Assembly (NCBI RefSeq): GCF_945906775.1
Contig: NZ_CAMDRE010000001.1
Location: forward strand, 2,852,001-2,916,000
DNA from: Citrobacter sp. Marseille-Q6884
Lineage (GTDB): Bacteria; Pseudomonadota; Gammaproteobacteria; Enterobacterales; Enterobacteriaceae
Direction of reading: 5' to 3'
DNA length: 64,000 nt
Shown: positions 45,304 through 55,510 of the stretch, in pieces
How positions within the stretch are numbered: position 1 is the stretch's first letter
Layout: every line of letters starts with the position of its first letter
Made by a program: the position numbers and the translations under genes
The notes under the pieces: generated by a model
Told to the model about the DNA's origin: nothing
Database searches by the model: none
Seen by the model: the letters and a program-made list of their open reading frames with translations, nothing else

Positions 45304-46046
45304 GTTTCGTGGTTATCATTCCCGCGCGCTATGCGTCAACGCGTCTGCCGGGTAAGCCGCTGTTGGATATCAACGGCAAACCGATGATCGTGCATGTGCT
45401 GGAGCGCGCGCGTGAATCGGGGGCGGAACGTATTATCGTTGCGACCGATCATGAAGATGTCGCGCGTGCTGTTGAAGCTGTGGGAGGCGAGGTGTGCATG
45501 ACCCGCGCCGATCATCAGTCTGGTACAGAACGACTGGCTGAAGTCGTCGAAAAATGTGGTTTTAGCGACGATACCGTCATTGTCAACGTTCAGGGTGATG
45601 AGCCGATGATCCCGGCGGTCATTATCCGTCAGGTGGCAGAGAATCTGGCGCAACGCCAGGTCGGTATGGCGACGCTTGCCGCGCCAATTCACAGTACGGA
45701 AGAAGCATTTAATCCAAACGCGGTGAAAGTCGTGCTGGATGCCGAAGGGTATGCACTCTATTTTTCCCGGGCGACAATTCCCTGGGATCGCGACCGTTTT
45801 GCTAAAAGCCTGGAAACCGTGGGTGACACTTTCCTGCGTCATCTGGGGATTTACGGCTACCGTGCCGGTTTTATTCGCCGCTATGTGAACTGGCAACCCA
45901 GCCCGCTTGAGCAGATTGAAATGCTGGAGCAGCTGCGAGTGCTGTGGTACGGCGAAAAAATTCATGTTGCCGTCGCCAAAGAAGTCCCGGGAACGGGGGT
46001 TGATACGGCCGAAGATCTTGAGCGCGTTCGCGCTGAGATGCGTTAG
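45300..46046 (+). CDS. kdsB: CMP-Kdo synthetase
   Basis: Activates Kdo with CTP for LPS inner core synthesis. 248 aa as in E. coli. Nucleotidyltransferase motif [15 protein letters not shown] at about 7-21, and NVQGDEPMI near 98 with metal-binding Asp. Coupled to ycaR by overlap. It ends the block that supplies lipid A-Kdo assembly with msbA and lpxK. Confidence 0.99.
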
Positions 46047-46211
46047 TTTTTCTCACGATACTCCCCCCATAATGACGCGTATTTTTGGGAGGGGTGTCGT
46101 ATCGTTACGCTTTTCCTCCACTTTTCTTTTCATCAATTGATCTCATCCGGGTGACATCTGTCTGCACGACGCTCATTATGAAAGCAGTAGCATTGATGAG
46201 GGCAATCCGAA

Positions 46212-47105
46212 ATGGAACAGTTGCGTGCCGAACTCAGTCATTTACTGGGCGAAAAACTCAGCCGTATTGAATGTGTCAACGAAAAAGTGGATACGGCGCT
46301 GTGGTCACTGTACGACAGCCAGGGAAATCCGATGCCGCTCATGGCGAGAAGCTTCACCACGCCGGGTATGGCGCAGCAACTGGCATGGAAAACCACCATG
46401 CTGGCGCGCAGTGGTACGGTGCGCATGCCGGTCATTTATGGGGTATTAACCCATGAGGAGCACCCAGGCCCGGATGTCCTGCTGCTTGAGCGTTTACGCG
46501 GCGTCCCCGTGGAAGCACCTGCCCGAACGCCGGAGCGCTGGGATCATCTAAAAGATCAAATCGTAGAAGGTTTACTGTCATGGCACCGCCAGGATAGCCG
46601 GGGCTGTGTTGGCGCGGTGGATAACACACAAGAAAATCTCTGGCCATCCTGGTATCGTCAACGAGTTGAGGTGCTGTGGAGCACGTTAAATCAGTTTAAC
46701 AACACCGGATTAACGATGCAGGACAAGCGGATTCTGTTTCGTACCCGTGAGTGTTTACCCGCTTTGTTTGAAGGGTTTAACGATAACTGTGTACTGATCC
46801 ACGGTAATTTCAGTTTACGCAGTATGCTGAAAGATGCCCGTAGCGATCAGCTTCTGGCAATGGTGGGACCGGGCTTGATGCTCTGGGCGCCAAGAGAGTA
46901 TGAGTTGTTCCGCTTGATGGATAATGCCCTGGCGGAAAGCCTGCTCTGGCAATACCTGCAACGCGCGCCAGTGGCGGAGTCATTCATCTGGCGGCGCTGG
47001 TTGTATGTGTTATGGGATGAAGTTGCGCAGCTGGTCAATACCGGGCGTTTCAATCGTTCCAATTTTGATCTTGCAACAAAATCATTGCTGCCGTGGCTCG
47101 CCTGA
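46212..47105 (+). CDS. ycbJ: YcbJ, phosphotransferase-fold protein
   Basis: 297 aa, matching E. coli YcbJ in length. The fold resembles aminoglycoside/choline kinase-type proteins: LLLERLRGVPVEAPA in the N-lobe and CVLIHGNFSLRSML in the C-lobe. The usual HGD catalytic motif reads HGN here, as I recall also for E. coli YcbJ, so catalysis is doubtful. Function unknown. Its 3' end overlaps convergent elyC by 24 bases. Confidence 0.93.
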   Translation: MEQLRAELSHLLGEKLSRIECVNEKVDTALWSLYDSQGNPMPLMARSFTTPGMAQQLAWKTTMLARSGTVRMPVIYGVLTHEEHPGPDVLLLERLRGVPVEAPARTPERWDHLKDQIVEGLLSWHRQDSRGCVGAVDNTQENLWPSWYRQRVEVLWSTLNQFNNTGLTMQDKRILFRTRECLPALFEGFNDNCVLIHGNFSLRSMLKDARSDQLLAMVGPGLMLWAPREYELFRLMDNALAESLLWQYLQRAPVAESFIWRRWLYVLWDEVAQLVNTGRFNRSNFDLATKSLLPWLA

Positions 47106-47861
47106 CGATCCTTTCAACCACTGCCAGATCCTGCCCAGTGTTTCGTAGCCTGCGCGATCGCTATGCATCAACCAGACGGGAGAGGGAATAGCGCGCTCCC
47201 ACGGGTTCAGCGGTGAATCTATCGCCAGTTGATTGGCTGGCGCAGGCAATGGATGCAGTCCGGCTTGCTGAAAGAAAATCATCGCACGCGGTAAATGCGA
47301 TGCTGAGGTTACCAGCAGGAAAGGCGCATCGCCGATAGTCTGCTTAACCGCTGCCGCCTCTGCTTCGGTATCTTTTGGCTTATCCAGAACGATGATTTCA
47401 CTGCGTGGAACCCCCAGCGATTGCGCCACGCGTGCGCCAGCTTCAGCGGTACTGACATTATTGGTTTTTGCTGCCGCGCCAGTAAAGATCAGCTTCGATC
47501 CCGGATTTGCTCGCCACAGGCGAATCCCTTCATTAAGGCGTGGAAGGCTATTACTGATAAGATTCGAACTTGGCGCCCATTGTGGGTTCCAGGTATAGCC
47601 TCCGCCCAGGACCACAACATAGTTCACTTTCTGTGTATCCTGCCAGGTTGGATAGCTGTCCTCAATCGGTTTCAGCAGGCTGTCGGCGACAGGCTGCAGG
47701 CTGAGCAGTAAAAGTGCGAGCCAGCTCAGGCTGATACAGACTTTCCCTGTTTTCTGAAAGCGACTCAACCAGACCAGCGCCAGCCCGATGCCCATCACGA
47801 GTAGCATCAACGGAAGCGGCAGCATCATACCGCCAATCACTTTCTTCAGCGTAAAAAGCAT
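47082..47861 (-). CDS. elyC: Envelope biogenesis factor ElyC (YcbC), DUF218
   Basis: Inner-membrane protein affecting peptidoglycan synthesis at low temperature in E. coli. 259 aa. Two hydrophobic N-terminal helices (MLLPLPLMLLVMGIGLALVW and ISLSWLALLLLSLQPVA) are followed by a periplasmic DUF218 domain with VVLGGGYTW, FTGAAAKTNNVSTAEAG and LVTSASHLPRAM. It converges with ycbJ and is divergent from cmoM. Confidence 0.96.
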   Translation of the reverse strand: MLFTLKKVIGGMMLPLPLMLLVMGIGLALVWLSRFQKTGKVCISLSWLALLLLSLQPVADSLLKPIEDSYPTWQDTQKVNYVVVLGGGYTWNPQWAPSSNLISNSLPRLNEGIRLWRANPGSKLIFTGAAAKTNNVSTAEAGARVAQSLGVPRSEIIVLDKPKDTEAEAAAVKQTIGDAPFLLVTSASHLPRAMIFFQQAGLHPLPAPANQLAIDSPLNPWERAIPSPVWLMHSDRAGYETLGRIWQWLKGSSGEPRQQ

Positions 47862-47999
47862 CCTTTTTGGTTCCTTTTTTAACCATACAGCCAGGGATCT
47901 GCAGGGATATTACACCAGGAAGGTTCATTCTCGGCGTGGGTGTGACAAAATAGCGGTTTTACTTAATCACCCTAAAGTAGTCAGCATGTGGAGAGCCCG

Positions 48000-48779
48000 A
48001 TGCGGGATCGCAATTTTGATGACATTGCAGAGAAGTTTTCCCGTAACATTTACGGTACCACTAAAGGTCAACTGCGACAGGCTATTCTTTGGCAGGATCT
48101 GGATCAATTACTGACGACGTTCGGTGAAAAGAAACTGCACATTCTGGACGCTGGCGGCGGCGAAGGGCAGACGGCCATTAAAATGGCAGAATGTGGGCAC
48201 TTCGTGACATTATGCGATCTCTCCGGCGAAATGATCGCCCGTGCACAACAGGCGGCAGAGGCAAAAGGTGTGAGCGGAAACATGCATTTCGTACAATGCG
48301 CCGCTCAGGATGTTGCTTCGCATTTGGAAAGCCCGGTTGATCTGATATTGTTTCACGCTGTGCTGGAATGGGTGGCAGAACCGGTCAGCATGCTGCAGAC
48401 GTTGTGGTCGGTATTGCGTCCCGGCGGCGCGTTGTCGTTAATGTTCTACAATGCTAACGGCCTGTTGATGCATAACATGGTTGCAGGGAACTTTGACTAT
48501 GTTCAGGTTGGGATGCCAAAACGTAAAAAACGTACGCTTTCGCCAGACTACCCGCGTGATCCTCAGCAGGTTTACCAGTGGCTGGAGGAGATCGGTTGGC
48601 AGATAACCGGTAAGACCGGCGTACGTGTGTTTCATGATTATCTGCGAGAAAAGCATAAACAGCGTGACGATTATGAGATGTTACTTGAGTTAGAAACGCG
48701 CTATTGCCGCCAGGAGCCGTATATCAGCCTTGGCCGTTATATTCATGTCACCGCGCGCAAACCGCAGATGCAAGGATAA
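48000..48779 (+). CDS. cmoM: tRNA uridine-5-oxyacetic acid methyltransferase CmoM
   Basis: Converts cmo5U to mcmo5U at the wobble position of certain tRNAs. The start at 48000 (MRDRNFDDIAEKFSRN) has GGAG seven bases upstream; a GTG four codons earlier is less likely. 259 aa. The SAM-binding motif I is LDAGGGEGQTAIKMAE near 50; LILFHAVLEWV is motif IV. It is the first gene of the cmoM-mukFEB operon, three bases before mukF. Formerly smtA. Confidence 0.97.
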   Translation: MRDRNFDDIAEKFSRNIYGTTKGQLRQAILWQDLDQLLTTFGEKKLHILDAGGGEGQTAIKMAECGHFVTLCDLSGEMIARAQQAAEAKGVSGNMHFVQCAAQDVASHLESPVDLILFHAVLEWVAEPVSMLQTLWSVLRPGGALSLMFYNANGLLMHNMVAGNFDYVQVGMPKRKKRTLSPDYPRDPQQVYQWLEEIGWQITGKTGVRVFHDYLREKHKQRDDYEMLLELETRYCRQEPYISLGRYIHVTARKPQMQG

Positions 48780-48782
48780 CTT

Positions 48783-50105
48783 ATGAGTGAATTTTCCCAG
48801 ACAGTCCCCGAACTGGTTGCCTGGGCCAGAAAAAATGACTTCTCCATCTCTCTGCCGGTAGACCGACTTTCGTTCCTGTTGGCTGTGGCCACGCTGAACG
48901 GTGAACGCCTTGACGGTGAGATGAGCGAAGGTGAACTGGTGGATGCGTTCCGCCATGTGAGTGATGCGTTTGAGCAAACCAGCGAAACCATCGGCGTGCG
49001 CGCCAACAACGCGATCAACGATATGGTGCGTCAACGTCTGCTGAACCGCTTTACCAGCGAGCAGGCGGAAGGAAATGCCATTTATCGTTTAACGCCGCTC
49101 GGGATTGGCATCACCGATTACTATATTCGCCAGCGTGAGTTTTCCACGCTGCGTCTGTCAATGCAGCTGTCAATCGTCGCCGGTGAACTGAAGCGTGCGG
49201 CGGATGCGGCAGATGAAGGCGGCGATGAATTCCACTGGCACCGCAATGTTTACGCTCCGCTGAAATATTCGGTGGCGGAAATTTTTGACAGCATCGATCT
49301 GACGCAGCGCATTATGGATGAGCAGCAGCAGCAGGTGAAAGACGACATTGCGCAGTTACTGAATAAAGACTGGCGGGCGGCGATTTCCAGCTGTGAACTC
49401 CTGCTGTCAGAAACCTCCGGTACGCTGCGTGAGCTACAGGATACGCTGGAAGCGGCGGGTGATAAGCTACAGGCTAACCTGTTGCGTATCCAGGATGCCA
49501 CGATGACGCATGACGATCTGCATTTCGTTGACCGTCTGGTGTTTGATTTACAAAGCAAACTTGACCGAATTATTAGCTGGGGTCAGCAATCCATCGATTT
49601 GTGGATCGGCTACGATCGACACGTCCATAAATTTATCCGTACCGCGATCGATATGGATAAAAACCGCGTCTTTGCCCAGCGCTTGCGTCAATCTGTTCAG
49701 ACCTATTTTGACGATCCGTGGGCATTAACCTATGCCAACGCCGACCGTTTGCTGGACATGCGTGACGAAGAGATGGTGCTGCGCGACGAAGAGGTCACCG
49801 GGGAGCTTCCACCGGACCTGGAATATGAAGAGTTTAACGAGATCCGTGAACAGCTGGCGGCGATCATCGAAGAGCAACTGGCTATCTATAAATCCAGGCA
49901 AACGCCGCTGGATCTCGGTTTGGTCGTACGCGAATATCTGTCGCAGTACCCACGTGCGCGCCACTTCGATGTCGCGCGCATTGTAATTGATCAGGCGGTA
50001 CGTCTTGGCGTAGCGCAAGCAGATTTCACCGGACTGCCAGCCAAATGGCAGCCGATTAATGATTACGGAGCCAAGGTACAGGCGCATGTCATTGACAAAT
50101 ATTGA
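48783..50105 (+). CDS. mukF: Chromosome partition protein MukF (kleisin)
   Basis: Kleisin subunit linking MukB heads and binding MukE; needed for chromosome condensation. 440 aa as in E. coli. Winged-helix N-terminus (SEFSQTVPELVAWARKND), helical middle (about 120-330), acidic linker (DEEMVLRDEEVTGELPPDLE) and C-terminal winged helix. It overlaps mukE by 20 bases. Confidence 0.99.
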   Translation: MSEFSQTVPELVAWARKNDFSISLPVDRLSFLLAVATLNGERLDGEMSEGELVDAFRHVSDAFEQTSETIGVRANNAINDMVRQRLLNRFTSEQAEGNAIYRLTPLGIGITDYYIRQREFSTLRLSMQLSIVAGELKRAADAADEGGDEFHWHRNVYAPLKYSVAEIFDSIDLTQRIMDEQQQQVKDDIAQLLNKDWRAAISSCELLLSETSGTLRELQDTLEAAGDKLQANLLRIQDATMTHDDLHFVDRLVFDLQSKLDRIISWGQQSIDLWIGYDRHVHKFIRTAIDMDKNRVFAQRLRQSVQTYFDDPWALTYANADRLLDMRDEEMVLRDEEVTGELPPDLEYEEFNEIREQLAAIIEEQLAIYKSRQTPLDLGLVVREYLSQYPRARHFDVARIVIDQAVRLGVAQADFTGLPAKWQPINDYGAKVQAHVIDKY

Positions 50106-50790
50106 AAAAGTGATGCCGGTTAAGCTGGCGCAGGCGCTGGCGAATCCGTTATTTCCGGCGCTGGATAGCGCATTGCGTTCGGGTCGGCACATCGGTCTGG
50201 ATGAGCTCGATAATCATGCCTTCCTGATGGATTTTCAGGAATACTTTGAAGAGTTTTACAGCCGCTATAACGTCGAGCTGATCCGCGCCCCGGAGGGTTT
50301 TTTCTACCTTCGTCCGCGTTCAACGACGCTCATTCCGCGTTCCGTCTTGTCTGAACTGGACATGATGGTGGGTAAAATTCTTTGCTACCTCTATCTCAGC
50401 CCGGAACGTCTGGCAAATGAGGGGATTTTTACCCAGCAGGAACTGTATGACGAGCTGCTGACGCTGGCTGATGAAGCTAAATTGCTCAAGCTGGTGAACA
50501 ACCGTTCGACGGGGTCAGATGTTGACCGCCAGAAGCTGCAAGAAAAGGTGCGCTCTTCACTGAACCGTCTGCGCCGTTTAGGCATGGTGTGGTTTATGGG
50601 CCATGACAGCAGCAAATTCCGCATCACAGAGTCTGTCTTCCGCTTTGGCGCGGATGTTCGCAGCGGCGACGATCCGCGCGAAGCGCAGCGTCGATTAATT
50701 CGCGATGGTGAAGCGATGTCTGTCGAGAACCACCTGCAACTCAACGATGAGCCAGAAGAGAATCAGCCGGACAGTGGAGAGGAAGAATAA
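50086..50790 (+). CDS. mukE: Chromosome partition protein MukE
   Basis: Tandem winged-helix (KITE) subunit of the MukBEF condensin. The start at 50086 (MSLTNIEKVMPVKLAQALAN) gives 234 aa, the E. coli length; an upstream ATG at 50059 would add nine residues. The C-terminus is acidic (DEPEENQPDSGEEE). It overlaps mukF upstream and touches mukB at 50790. Confidence 0.99.
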   Translation: MSLTNIEKVMPVKLAQALANPLFPALDSALRSGRHIGLDELDNHAFLMDFQEYFEEFYSRYNVELIRAPEGFFYLRPRSTTLIPRSVLSELDMMVGKILCYLYLSPERLANEGIFTQQELYDELLTLADEAKLLKLVNNRSTGSDVDRQKLQEKVRSSLNRLRRLGMVWFMGHDSSKFRITESVFRFGADVRSGDDPREAQRRLIRDGEAMSVENHLQLNDEPEENQPDSGEEE

Positions 50791-53700
50791 TGATTGAACG
50801 CGGTAAATTTCGCTCACTTACGCTGATTAACTGGAATGGTTTTTTTGCTCGTACGTTTGACCTTGATGAACTGGTGACGACGCTCTCCGGGGGGAACGGT
50901 GCGGGTAAATCCACCACCATGGCGGCATTTGTTACGGCGCTTATCCCGGATTTAACCTTGCTGCACTTCCGTAACACCACGGAAGCCGGTGCGACCAGCG
51001 GTTCGCGCGATAAAGGTCTGCACGGTAAGTTGAAAGCGGGCGTGTGTTATTCCATGCTCGACGTGCTCAACTCGCGTCATCAGCGCGTCGTTGTCGGCGT
51101 ACGTTTGCAACAGATTGCCGGGCGCGATCGTAAAGTGGATATCAAACCGTTTGCCATTCAGGGGTTGCCGATGTCGGTGCAGCCTACCGAACTGGTCACG
51201 GAAACGCTGAATGAACGTCAGGCCCGCGTCCTGTCTCTTCCTGAGTTGAAAGAGAAGCTTGATGCGATGGAAGGCGTGCAGTTTAAGCAGTTCAACTCGA
51301 TAACTGATTACCACTCGCTGATGTTTGATTTGGGCATCATTGCCCGTCGTCTGCGCTCTGCGTCAGACCGTAGTAAATTCTATCGCCTGATTGAAGCGTC
51401 GTTGTACGGTGGTATTTCCAGCGCCATTACCCGTTCGCTGCGTGATTACCTGTTGCCGGAAAACGGCGGGGTGCGTAAAGCGTTCCAGGATATGGAAGCC
51501 GCGCTGCGCGAAAACCGCATGACGCTGGAAGCCATACGCGTGACGCAGTCTGACCGCGATCTGTTTAAGCACCTGATCAGCGAAGCGACCAACTATGTGG
51601 CCGCAGACTATATGCGCCATGCGAATGAGCGTCGTATCCATCTGGATAAAGCGTTGGAGTATCGTCGTGAATTGTACACCTCGCGTAAACAGCTGGCGGC
51701 GGAACAGTACAAGCATGTCGATATGGCGCGTGAGCTGGGCGAGCATTCTGGCGCGGAAGGCGATCTCGAAGCGGATTATCAGGCGGCCAGCGATCACCTG
51801 AATCTGGTGCAAACCGCACTGCGTCAGCAGGAAAAAATTGAACGCTATGAAGCGGATCTCGAAGAGTTGCAGATCCGCCTCGAAGAACAGAATGAAGTGG
51901 TGGCGGAAGCCGTTGACCGTCAGGATGAAAACGAAGCCCGGGCGGAAGCTGCCGAGCTGGAAGTGGATGAGCTGAAAAGCCAGCTTGCGGATTATCAGCA
52001 GGCACTGGATGTTCAGCAAACCCGCGCCATTCAGTATACGCAGGCGATTCAGGCCCTGAGTCGCGCCAAAGAGCTTTGTCATTTACCGGATCTCACGGCA
52101 GACAGCGCCGCAGAATGGCTGGAAACCTTCCAGGCTAAAGAGCAGGAAGCGACAGAAAAACTGCTGACGCTGGAACAAAAAATGAGCGTGGCGCAAACCG
52201 CGCACAGCCAGTTCGAGCAGGCTTATCAGCTGGTGGCGGCGATCAACGGCCCGCTGGCGCGAGGGGAAGCCTGGAACGTCGCGCGCGAATTGCTGCGCGA
52301 AGGTGTTGAGCAACGCCACCTGGCAGAGCAGGTTCAGCCGCTGCGTATGCGCCTGAGCGAGCTGGAACAGCGCCTGCGCGAACAGCAAGAAGCGGAACGT
52401 TTGTTGGCTGAGTTTTGTAAGCGTCAGGGCAAACATTTTGATATCGATGAGCTGGAAGCCCTGCATCAGGAGCTGGAAGCACGTATAGCCGCTTTGTCTG
52501 ATAGCGTATCGTCTGCCAGCGAACAGCGCATGACGTTGCGTCAGGAGCAGGAACAGCTGCAATCCCGCATTCAGCACTTAATGCAGCGTGCGCCTGTCTG
52601 GCTGGCTGCGCAAAATAGCCTGACCCAGCTTAGCGAGCAGAGCGGCGAAGAATTTACCTCCAGTCAGGACGTGACGGAATACCTGCAGCAACTGTTGGAG
52701 CGTGAACGTGAAGCCATTGTTGAGCGTGATGAAGTTGGCGCGCGCAAAAATGCGGTTGATGAAGAAATTGAGCGTTTAAGTCAGCCGGGCGGGGCGGAAG
52801 ATCAGCGCCTGAACGCACTGGCGGAACGTTTCGGCGGCGTATTGCTGTCTGAAATCTATGACGACGTTAGCCTTGAAGACGCGCCGTACTTCTCCGCGCT
52901 GTATGGTCCGTCGCGCCACGCCATCGTCGTACCGGATCTGTCGCTCGTGACTGAGCAACTCGCCGGTTTAACGGATTGCCCGGAAGATCTCTACTTCATC
53001 GAAGGGGATCCGCAGTCGTTTGATGACAGCGTCTTTAGCGTCGATGAACTGGAAAACGCGGTGGTGGTGAAAACCGCCGAGCGTCAGTGGCGTTACTCCC
53101 GGTTCCCGACGGTGCCTATTTTTGGTCGCGCCGCGCGGGAAAGCCGTATTGAAACCCTGCATGCTGAGCGTGAAGGGTTGTCCGAACGTTTCGCTACGCT
53201 CTCTTTTGACGTACAGAAAACTCAGCGTTTGCATCAGGCGTTTAGCCGCTTTATCGGCAGTCATCTGTCGGTGGCATTTGAAGCCGACCCGGAAGCGGAA
53301 ATTCGTCAGCTCAATGCGCGCCGTATTGAGCTAGAGCGTGCGCTGACAAATCATGAAAATGATAACCAGCAAAGCCGTATGCAGTTTGAACAGGCGAAAG
53401 AAGGGGTTTCAGCCCTGAACCGCCTGCTGCCGCGATTGAACCTGCTGGCCGATGACACGCTGGCCGATCGCGTGGATGAGATCCGTGAGCGTCTGGATGA
53501 AGCTCAGGAAGCGGCGCGTTTTGTACAACAGCATGGCAACCAGTTGGCGAAACTGGAGCCAATGGTTTCGGTTCTGCAAAATGACCCTGAGCAGTTTGAA
53601 CAGTTAAAAGAAGACTACGCGTATTCCCAGCAGGTGCAGCGCGATGCGCGTCAGCAGGCTTTTGCGCTGACCGAAGTCGTCCAGCGTCGGGCGCACTTTA

Positions 53701-55250
53701 GCTATTCCGACTCTGCCGAAATGCTCAGCGGCAATAGCGATCTGAACGAGAAACTCCGCGAACGTCTGGAACACGCGGAAGCGGAACGTACCCGTGCTCG
53801 TGAAGCGCTGCGCAGCCATGCTGCCCAGTTAAGTCAGTACAATCAGGTCATGGCGTCGCTGAAAAGCTCCTATGACACCAAGAAAGAGCTGCTTAACGAT
53901 TTACAACGCGAACTGCAGGATATCGGCGTTCGTGCCGACAGCGGATCAGAAGAGCGTGCACGTATTCGTCGTGACGAGCTGCATGCGCAACTTAGCAACA
54001 ACCGTGCGCGTCGTAACCAGTTGGAAAAAGCGCTGACCTTCTGCGAAGCAGAAATGGACAACCTGACCCGCAGACTGCGTAAGCTTGAACGCGATTATTG
54101 TGAGATGCGCGAACAGGTCGTCACCGCGAAAGCGGGGTGGTGCGCGGTGATGCGGATGGTGAAAGACAACGGTGTTGAACGTCGGTTACACCGTCGCGAG
54201 CTGGCTTATCTTTCTGGTGATGAGTTACGTTCAATGTCGGATAAGGCGTTGGGCGCACTGCGTCTGGCGGTAGCCGATAACGAGCACTTGCGTGATGTGT
54301 TGCGCATGTCTGAAGATCCAAAACGACCCGAGCGTAAAATTCAGTTCTTCGTGGCGGTTTACCAGCATCTGCGTGAGCGTATCCGCCAGGATATTATTCG
54401 CACTGACGATCCGGTTGAAGCCATCGAACAGATGGAGATTGAGCTGAGCCGTCTGACGGAAGAATTGACCTCCCGTGAGCAGAAGCTGGCGATCAGCTCT
54501 CGCAGCGTGGCAAACATCATCCGTAAGACGATCCAGCGCGAGCAAAACCGTATTCGTATGCTGAACCAGGGGCTGCAAAGCGTGTCATTCGGTCAGGTGA
54601 ACAGCGTGCGTCTGAACGTGAATGTGCGTGAAACGCATGCCACCTTGCTGGACGTCCTTTCCGAGCAGCATGAGCAGCATCAGGATCTGTTTAACAGCAA
54701 CCGTCTGACCTTCTCCGAAGCGCTGGCGAAGCTGTATCAGCGCCTGAACCCGCAGATCGACATGGGACAACGCACGCCGCAAACCATTGGCGAAGAGTTA
54801 CTGGATTACCGAAACTATCTGGAAATGGAAGTCGAAGTTAACCGTGGCTCAGACGGTTGGTTACGTGCTGAATCCGGTGCGTTGTCTACAGGGGAAGCGA
54901 TCGGTACCGGGATGGCCATTCTGGTTATGGTTGTTCAAAGCTGGGAAGATGAAGGCCGCCGGTTGCGTGGAAAAGACATTTCTCCATGCCGTTTGCTGTT
55001 CCTTGATGAAGCGGCACGACTTGATGCGCGCTCAATCGCGACCTTGTTTGAACTGTGTGAGCGTTTGCAGATGCAGTTAATTATCGCTGCACCGGAAAAC
55101 ATCAGTCCGGAGAAAGGCACCACCTATAAACTGGTGCGTAAAGTCTTCCAGAACACCGAACACGTTCACGTGGTAGGTTTGCGCGGCTTTGCGCCTCAGT
55201 TACCTGAGCCGTTGCCCGGAACCGAAGACGCCTCCTCGCAGGCAAGTTAA
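50790..55250 (+). CDS. mukB: Chromosome partition protein MukB (SMC-like ATPase)
   Basis: Motor of the MukBEF condensin. 1486 aa as in E. coli. Walker A GGNGAGKST lies at about 34-42. Long coiled coils (about 330-650 and 780-1120) flank the dimerisation hinge. The C-terminal ATPase half has the signature ALSTGEAIGTGMAILV and Walker B LLFLDEAARLD near 1400. The ATG shares a base with the mukE stop. Confidence 0.99.
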   Translation: MIERGKFRSLTLINWNGFFARTFDLDELVTTLSGGNGAGKSTTMAAFVTALIPDLTLLHFRNTTEAGATSGSRDKGLHGKLKAGVCYSMLDVLNSRHQRVVVGVRLQQIAGRDRKVDIKPFAIQGLPMSVQPTELVTETLNERQARVLSLPELKEKLDAMEGVQFKQFNSITDYHSLMFDLGIIARRLRSASDRSKFYRLIEASLYGGISSAITRSLRDYLLPENGGVRKAFQDMEAALRENRMTLEAIRVTQSDRDLFKHLISEATNYVAADYMRHANERRIHLDKALEYRRELYTSRKQLAAEQYKHVDMARELGEHSGAEGDLEADYQAASDHLNLVQTALRQQEKIERYEADLEELQIRLEEQNEVVAEAVDRQDENEARAEAAELEVDELKSQLADYQQALDVQQTRAIQYTQAIQALSRAKELCHLPDLTADSAAEWLETFQAKEQEATEKLLTLEQKMSVAQTAHSQFEQAYQLVAAINGPLARGEAWNVARELLREGVEQRHLAEQVQPLRMRLSELEQRLREQQEAERLLAEFCKRQGKHFDIDELEALHQELEARIAALSDSVSSASEQRMTLRQEQEQLQSRIQHLMQRAPVWLAAQNSLTQLSEQSGEEFTSSQDVTEYLQQLLEREREAIVERDEVGARKNAVDEEIERLSQPGGAEDQRLNALAERFGGVLLSEIYDDVSLEDAPYFSALYGPSRHAIVVPDLSLVTEQLAGLTDCPEDLYFIEGDPQSFDDSVFSVDELENAVVVKTAERQWRYSRFPTVPIFGRAARESRIETLHAEREGLSERFATLSFDVQKTQRLHQAFSRFIGSHLSVAFEADPEAEIRQLNARRIELERALTNHENDNQQSRMQFEQAKEGVSALNRLLPRLNLLADDTLADRVDEIRERLDEAQEAARFVQQHGNQLAKLEPMVSVLQNDPEQFEQLKEDYAYSQQVQRDARQQAFALTEVVQRRAHFSYSDSAEMLSGNSDLNEKLRERLEHAEAERTRAREALRSHAAQLSQYNQVMASLKSSYDTKKELLNDLQRELQDIGVRADSGSEERARIRRDELHAQLSNNRARRNQLEKALTFCEAEMDNLTRRLRKLERDYCEMREQVVTAKAGWCAVMRMVKDNGVERRLHRRELAYLSGDELRSMSDKALGALRLAVADNEHLRDVLRMSEDPKRPERKIQFFVAVYQHLRERIRQDIIRTDDPVEAIEQMEIELSRLTEELTSREQKLAISSRSVANIIRKTIQREQNRIRMLNQGLQSVSFGQVNSVRLNVNVRETHATLLDVLSEQHEQHQDLFNSNRLTFSEALAKLYQRLNPQIDMGQRTPQTIGEELLDYRNYLEMEVEVNRGSDGWLRAESGALSTGEAIGTGMAILVMVVQSWEDEGRRLRGKDISPCRLLFLDEAARLDARSIATLFELCERLQMQLIIAAPENISPEKGTTYKLVRKVFQNTEHVHVVGLRGFAPQLPEPLPGTEDASSQAS

Positions 55251-55282
55251 AGAACAAGGCGGCTAAAAGGCCGCCTTGTTCT
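55251..55282 (+). terminator. muk operon terminator
   Basis: 13-bp inverted repeat, AGAACAAGGCGGC / GCCGCCTTGTTCT, with a six-base loop, then TTT. It begins at the base after the mukB stop. The remaining 228 bases to ldtD hold no gene. Confidence 0.85.
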
Positions 55283-55510
55283 TTTCTGAAAACGTAGAAT
55301 GCCTGGCATAATTTCTTTAAACTTCTTTACATTAGGTCAGGCAAAAACGATTTGATGTTTATATACTGAAGGTAAGCCTGACGCGTAACCAGGCTTGCTC
55401 GTCATACTTCAGATTGTATTGGCGTTTTACAGGTTCGTCCCCGTGACAATAAACGGGAATGCAGACGGCCTGGCTATTCAAAGTATGATAAAGAAAACAG
55501 GGGGCAAGGG

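Noticed and set aside
46271..46456. Small frames within ycbJ and similar short frames inside other host genes
   Set aside because: They lie within confidently assigned genes in other frames and have no ribosome sites or recognisable products.
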